From BRH-c25 sp964447145 (GTDB lineage: Bacteria; Bacillota; Clostridia; Lutisporales; Lutisporaceae), in the NCBI GenBank assembly GCA_964447145.1, contig CAYURW010000001.1, positions 1 through 64,000 on the forward strand: a DNA stretch of 64,000 bases, given 5' to 3'. This document shows positions 58,857 through 64,000 of this stretch, one piece after another. Position numbers and translations under genes: made by a program. Under the pieces are notes generated by a model that was given only the letters and a program-made list of their open reading frames with translations, had not been told where the DNA came from and did not search any database. How positions within the stretch are numbered: the first letter of the stretch is position 1; the number at the start of each line of letters is the position of its first letter.

Positions 58857-61639
58857 TCATTTTGCTCCCTTTTGATCGTTCCTCTTATCTTTTACTCTTT
58901 CAATTGCTTTCAACACTTCTTGTGTAATAAAGGGATCAAACTGCGTCCCACTGCAGGCAATCAGCTCCTCAACAGCCTCATCAGTGCCGATTGCCTTATG
59001 ATATGGCCTGTCATTGGTCATTGCATCGTATGAGTCAACAATGGAAACTATTCTCGAAAGCAAGGGTATGTCCTCCCCTTTCAACCCCTGGGGGTACCCC
59101 TTGCCGTCCCATCTCTCATGATGGCACAATATCAGGTCCGCTATATGAACAAGCTCCGGTGAAGCAACGGCTATCCTGTATCCTATCTCACAGTGGCCCT
59201 TCATCACATTCCATTCCTCTTTTGTCAGCTTGCCCGGTTTGCCCAGGATATGGTCGGGTATGGCAATTTTGCCTATATCGTGGAGCATTGCAAGCAGTGA
59301 GAGTTCATCCATCTCATTTTGGTGAAGCTCCATTATTTTCCCGACTTCCATTGAAACATCCTTCATCCTCTGAGCATGAGCCTCTGTTTCATCGGTCCTT
59401 TCCTCCAGTGTCTTTTTTAAGGAACTAATTATAGAGCTTCTTATACTTCTGCTTTCCACCAGCTTGTTATTATACATCCTATCCTCTGCAAGCCTGTACA
59501 CAACTTCGGTTTTCTGATTCTTATCCGTTTTGACGGCGGCCCCCAGAGCGATGCTTGGTTGTATCATCTCTTCCCGGTAAGAGCTGCACATCTTCTTCAT
59601 GCTGATAACAATTGCATTTATTCTTTCTATGCTGGTATTTGGAAGAATAGCGGCAAATTCATCCCCTCCGGTACGGGCAATTATTGCCTCACTCCCGCAG
59701 CTGTTTTTAAATATCTCCGCTATGCTTTTCAACAGGTTGTCTCCCTTCTCATGTCCAAAAATATCATTTATCATTTTTAATCCATTGGAGTCACCCATTA
59801 TTATTCCAAGAGGAAGATGCCTTTCGTCATCGAGGAATTTCATGGCTTTTTCAAAATATTCCCTGTTATAAAGTCCCGTCATGCTGTCATGATATCCCAG
59901 GTATCTTATTTCATCCTCTCTCATCTTTTCAAGGGTAATATCCCTGAACACGGCCACGACCCCCATGATAATGCCGCTCTTGTCCTTGATCAGGGCCTCA
60001 TTGCTTGATATATATCTTTTGCTTCCGTCCCTTGATATAAGGGCTCTATAGTTTTCATGCCCCCGGCTGTCCCTGTCCTCTATGTCTTTATACGGTATAT
60101 CTCCCGGTATATCTCCCGGTATATCTCCCGGTATTTCTCCCAGTATTTCTTCCTTCTTCTCGATAAAGGTTTTCATTACCTCTGAAAACAGCTTCCCGCT
60201 TGCCTCCTCCTGTGTCCAGCCCGTCAATGTTTCTGCCATTTTATTCATTATTACTATCCGATTTTTTGTGTTGGCAGTTATTACCGCATCCCCTATAGAG
60301 TGAAGGGTTGTCTTAAAAAACTCCCTTTCNNNNNNNNNNTTTCCCATTTTTTCATTTCCGTTATGTTCCTGCTGGATCCTACAATCTGCACTACCTTTCC
60401 CTCCTGAATTATAGGTGAAAGAAGCGTCTGCCACACTTTCCAGATCCCTGTGGCTTTTTTGGTCTCTTCATAGGTTAAGGTTTTTTTTGCAGCAATACAG
60501 TCCATATAGTGGCCTACTATCTCATCCCCAAACTCCTTACCGTGCAAATCCTGAGGTGTCATACCCCTGACAATATCGGTCGGTATACCTACATCCAGCT
60601 CATAGCCTTTATTTATCATATCATATGTAAAGTATTTTTCGTCTTTGACGTTAATTAGGAACATTGCATCCTGACTGCCATTAAAAATCGTCATGTATTC
60701 ACGGCCTATCTTCGCAATTTCTTCCTGGGCCTTATTTCGAAAAAGCGCTATCCCCAGTTGGCTGGCAAACAACTCAACAAAATCTGAGTTTTCCAGTGAA
60801 TCTCCATTTTTTATGGCAAACAAAAGAGAGCCCAGGAACTCACCATTATGGTTGACCCCCAATGTGAAAAATGTCCCTATATTTAACTTTTCCTCAAGTA
60901 CACCATCGATGTCCTTGGTAAAACCATGTTTGCGATAGTATGCTATTTTCCTTATATTAATAAGCTTTTTTGACAGCATCTCTTCTTTTTCTTTTTCATC
61001 CAGATCCCAGAATCTGCCCAAAACCCTAAAACCCAACATATCGAGCACCTGGTGAACATTTTTATCAAAGGTTGAAAAACCGCGGGTAACGATCCTTTTT
61101 TTCTGCCTGTCAAATATATTTAGTATAACAAATAATGCACCGGATAACCTTAGTAATTCCTCCGCCAAATGTTGATAATCAAAATTACCGGCTGCGGACT
61201 CTTCAAGCCTTTCAAAGGACTTACACAAAATATTGATCTTTTCCGATCTGCTTTTAATATCCGTAATATCCTGAAATACCAGTAATATACATTCTCTTGT
61301 ATTCCTATAATTGTTGACCCTGTACCATTTTTCGTGTTCTCCCAAATAATACTCGAATCTATCATCATCTTCTGCTGTGTCTATCCAACTGCAGATGTCA
61401 ATTATGCCGTTTTCCCCGCCCCCAATCAACTTGTCGAAAAAAACCTCTGTAATTCTTTTCCCCTTCAACTGCTCTGCTGTCACGCCGATAAGCTGTTCGA
61501 AAGCCTTATTTGCTTCAACAATTTTATAATCAACTGTGCCTCCCCGGCCATCATCGATTCTTTCTAAGTACACAAATCCATCTGGTATGTTTTTTACTAA
61601 ATATAAATAGTCGCAATCGTTGTATTTTTCTTTCATCAT
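58857..61639 (-). CDS. PAS-GAF-PAS-PAS-GGDEF-HD-GYP cyclic-di-GMP protein
   Basis: One gene split by a 10-N run (60330-60339). The flanks share GAAA on the minus strand; removing the N run and one copy joins ...ITEMKKWE to REFFKTTLHSIGD in frame, giving 922 residues. Order: PAS (about 10-130), GAF-like (about 145-300), PAS (about 310-440), PAS (about 445-570), GGDEF (about 580-740, intact TGGDEF), HD-GYP (about 750-910, with LHDIGK and GKGYPQGL). It could both make and break cyclic-di-GMP, controlled by several sensors. The third PAS contains a 12-base tandem repeat giving GDIPGDIPGDIP. GGAGG lies 9 bases before the ATG. Cytosolic; no membrane helix seen. Confidence 0.9.
60094..60153 (-). repeat. 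12-base in-frame tandem repeat inside the GGDEF/HD-GYP gene
   Basis: GGTATATCTCCC (+ strand) three times, then two decayed copies. Because 12 is a multiple of 3, copy changes alter the length of a Gly-Asp-Ile-Pro stretch in a PAS domain without a frameshift. Confidence 0.85.
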
Positions 61640-61846
61640 ACTATATATCCTCCATTCTTATTTTACAGCTCTATTATATTGTGAGTCACTGTACTGAGCA
61701 GCACAATAAATTAAGCTATTAATCCAAATGTAGGAAATTACCGTTTTATATCCCTTTATTCATTATAACATCTATTTTTTATATATAACTATAAAAAGAA
61801 CACTTTATTGTTTATTTTGGAATAATACTGAAAAAATATTATAGAG

Positions 61847-62584
61847 TTATTGACTGTTTCCAAACCGAAGACCGTATTTTGTTTTTATCCTATCTGTTTT
61901 CTTAATCATTGGCAGGGAAAGGAAATACAGAAAAAATACTGTAGATGCAGCATGTATCAGATCAAACCAAAATCCGGTTATATATACTGCTATCAACGCC
62001 TTCCATGAGAATTTATTTAGTGAAATCAAAAGAGAGCCTATATTAATAATGCCCCCATAAATAAAAAAGGTGGCCCATCCGCCGAATAGGCATAAAGACA
62101 ATCTGGTTTTTTTCAGGAACCCCCTTTTATAAAGAAAACCCGCCAGAAATCCTATAATGCCAAAGCAGAACATTTGCCACGGTGTCCAGGGACCCTGTCC
62201 GAAAAAAAAGTTAGAAACAAATCCGGCCGCCGCCCCCGTAAGAAAACCGGGCTCTGCGCCAAAACATACACCGGATATTATCACAATTGCCACAACTGGT
62301 TTAAACTGAGGCAGCATGAAAAACGCTCCCCGCCCCGCAACAGCAATAGCTGAAAAAACCGCAACAATAATAAGCTCCCTTGCCTGGGGCTTACTGCTTT
62401 CAAATGCCATAAGAAAAGGAACCATAGTATAAAATATAATTAAAAGGCTAATAAAATAGTATTTTCTGTCGCCAAGGCAAAATGTGCCAATAAGTATTGT
62501 AGCGGGAATTATGATTAAAATTAGTATTGCAGAAAGCAATGCTCTTGTTGCCGGAGGCCTGTTATTTAACCGCTCCTTTTGCAT
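61847..62584 (-). CDS. ECF transporter substrate-binding (S) component
   Basis: A 245-residue membrane protein with six to seven helices. 'AVAGRGAFFMLPQFKPVVAIVIISGVCFGAEPGFLTGAAAGFVSNFFFGQGPWTPWQMFCFGIIGFLAG' is the signature of ECF S components from Bacillota. The S component binds a vitamin and topples when the ATPases fire. The last bases of the ATPase gene overlap its start by 19 bases. The ligand is not certain; cobalamin precursors would fit the B12-dependent enzymes in the window. The 207 bases upstream of the next gene (61640-61846) hold no feature. Confidence 0.85.
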   Translation of the reverse strand: MQKERLNNRPPATRALLSAILILIIIPATILIGTFCLGDRKYYFISLLIIFYTMVPFLMAFESSKPQARELIIVAVFSAIAVAGRGAFFMLPQFKPVVAIVIISGVCFGAEPGFLTGAAAGFVSNFFFGQGPWTPWQMFCFGIIGFLAGFLYKRGFLKKTRLSLCLFGGWATFFIYGGIINIGSLLISLNKFSWKALIAVYITGFWFDLIHAASTVFFLYFLSLPMIKKTDRIKTKYGLRFGNSQ

Positions 62585-64000
62585 AAATCAATCACATCCT
62601 CTACCGTTACCGCCTCCGGATGCATATGTCTTACCATGCGGTTTGCTGCAGTAGTATAAAAACTGTTCCCGGCGAAAAAATCCCCGGCTTTACGGATTGT
62701 TACCATACTGCCCTCGAATAACAAGGCACATATGTCCCCATGTTTGGCACAAAATTCTATATCGTGGGATACCATAATTATGGTCAGGCCGCAGAGAGTT
62801 AAAGATTTTAGGATCCTTGCCAGGTTTTCCTTAAAAAAGCTATCCAAACCCTTAGTCGGTTCATCGAGCAATAATATTTCAGGTTCCGTTAATAGCACCT
62901 TGGCAAGTGCTGCCCTCTGCTGTTCACCTCCGCTCAAATCGTAAGGATGCATAGAAAGTAAGTCATTTAGTTTTGTAATATCGGCTATTTTTGTTATTTT
63001 TTCTTGCTTTTCACTCTCAGTTAGTTTTTCTCCGGATATCATCTCAAGTAAATCTTCTTTAACTGTGCTTTTTACGAACAAGCACTGGGGGTTTTGAGGC
63101 AGCATTGCCGTCAACCTTTCGCTGCCCTTAGCTCTTATTATAACTTTACCCCTGTATGGAACCTCAATGCCGCTTATAACTGATAATGCTGTTGTTTTGC
63201 CTGTGCCATTGCCCCCCAGAATGCAATAAAACTCCCCTTCCCCTACTTTCAGGGATAAACCCCTTAAAACATCCGGCGAATTTTTGTCATATCTGAACCA
63301 AACATCTTCCAATTCTACAACGGCGTTTTTTGCTGTGCCATTCTCTTTTTTATTTGGGGATCCTTTATTAATACTCCTCCCCTTCATAAACAGGTCGAAC
63401 CATATTCTTCCCTGATTTACCGTAATGGGGCAGGGCAAATCATTCTCAACCCCGGCATATATGCGCATTGCTGAGGTCATGGCACAAAACATGGGGTGCC
63501 CGGTTCTTCTTAATTTCTTCCCGGCTTCCTCGGGTATACCATCTGCAGCAATAGAACCTTTGTCCATAACAACAAGGCGGTCCGACAAAGGTATTATATC
63601 TTCCAGGCGATGTTCAGCGATAATAATTGTAATACCTAATTCCCTGTTTATTTTCTTTACTGTCTCAATAAAATCGGAGGCGGCAATAGGGTCCAGCTGA
63701 GACGTAGGTTCATCAAGGATCAATACCTTTGGCTGCATTACCATAACTCCGGCCAGACTCAGTATTTGTTTTTCCCCTCCCGAAAGCTCTGAGACTTTTT
63801 TGTAAAACCAGCTTTGAATGCCGAAATAGCTTGCCATTTCCGCTACCCGCAGGCGGATAGTGCTGTTGTCATAACCCAGGCTCTCCAGCCCAAAGGCCAT
63901 TTCATGCCATACTTTGTCCATCACAATCTGATTGTCCGGGCTTTGAAACACATAGCCTATTTCTGATACTTGGGAGGCATAGGGTACCTCCGATAAAAGC
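62566..64000 (-). CDS. ECF energy-coupling ATPase, two fused domains (5' partial)
   Basis: The frame is open to the right edge, so the N terminus with the first Walker A lies outside. The visible part continues as LLSEVPYASQVSEIGYVFQSPDNQIVMDKVWHE. The first half has the signature LSGGEKQ and Walker B VLILDEPTSQLD. The second half has a complete set: GGNGTGKTT, Q loop LPQNPQ, LSGGEQQ, ILLLDEPTKGLD and SHDIEF. Family members such as YkoD fuse EcfA and EcfA' in this way. It energises the S component downstream; the membrane T component is presumably upstream, outside the window. Confidence 0.92.
   Translation of the reverse strand, partial: LLSEVPYASQVSEIGYVFQSPDNQIVMDKVWHEMAFGLESLGYDNSTIRLRVAEMASYFGIQSWFYKKVSELSGGEKQILSLAGVMVMQPKVLILDEPTSQLDPIAASDFIETVKKINRELGITIIIAEHRLEDIIPLSDRLVVMDKGSIAADGIPEEAGKKLRRTGHPMFCAMTSAMRIYAGVENDLPCPITVNQGRIWFDLFMKGRSINKGSPNKKENGTAKNAVVELEDVWFRYDKNSPDVLRGLSLKVGEGEFYCILGGNGTGKTTALSVISGIEVPYRGKVIIRAKGSERLTAMLPQNPQCLFVKSTVKEDLLEMISGEKLTESEKQEKITKIADITKLNDLLSMHPYDLSGGEQQRAALAKVLLTEPEILLLDEPTKGLDSFFKENLARILKSLTLCGLTIIMVSHDIEFCAKHGDICALLFEGSMVTIRKAGDFFAGNSFYTTAANRMVRHMHPEAVTVEDVIDLCKRSG

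Overview
The window reads as a chromosomal scaffold from an anaerobic, low-to-moderate GC member of the Bacillota (class Clostridia), probably a spore former. Support comes from a class III anaerobic ribonucleotide reductase pair, tryptophanase under an apparent sigma-54 promoter, S-layer-homology (SLH) surface proteins, a DUF1657 protein, many B12-type radical SAM enzymes, an ECF vitamin transporter and strong AGGAGG ribosome sites. There are five runs of N (100 nt at 2110-2209 and 20882-20981; 10 nt at 17322-17331, 31692-31701 and 60330-60339). Two of the 10-nt runs look like false gaps, because the flanks overlap by 4 nt and collapsing them restores one reading frame.

Layout. 1-5600 (+): end of a histidine kinase, its response regulator, a small DUF2442-like protein and a 1321-residue SLH protein with an InlB-type repeat. 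5657-9670 (-): a ydjI-ydjG-ydjH-like membrane-stress operon (SPFH, zinc-ribbon and TPM proteins) followed by an EamA exporter. 9847-17273 (-): two large secreted proteins of an unrecognised family, separated by an M24 peptidase; a third member lies at 39528-42926. 17713-20584 (-): nrdG-nrdD behind a promoter carrying two NrdR boxes. 20796-21148: a palindromic 112-bp tandem array, then a YbdG-type MscS channel and an HTH-plus-membrane protein. 24045-27314: a two-gene module (DUF5050 membrane protein and BtrH-like acyltransferase/peptidase fold) lying between two copies, in opposite orientation, of a small MITE-like element.

27365-37376 (-) is the most unusual region: four B12-binding radical SAM enzymes, a GH3-family adenylating enzyme, two GNAT-like proteins and a MerR regulator, packed with overlaps or short gaps. 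It looks like an uncharacterised biosynthetic cluster. Next come an FnIII-SLH protein, the third large secreted paralogue, tRNA-Ala(CGC), glyA, a small coiled-coil protein and nagB. 46810-51232 is an aromatic amino-acid block: tnaA with a sigma-54 promoter and an upstream dyad, a PAS sigma-54 activator and a class I/II aminotransferase.

51896-58817 is a molybdenum/tungsten block: a divergent MoeA, a methyltransferase, a FecCD-type ABC importer with its binding protein, a MobA/MocA-ModE fusion and a THEP1-like NTPase. The window ends with a PAS-GAF-PAS-PAS-GGDEF-HD-GYP cyclic-di-GMP protein, an ECF S component and a double-ATPase ECF subunit that runs off the right edge. All functions are inferred from sequence by eye; no database search was run.
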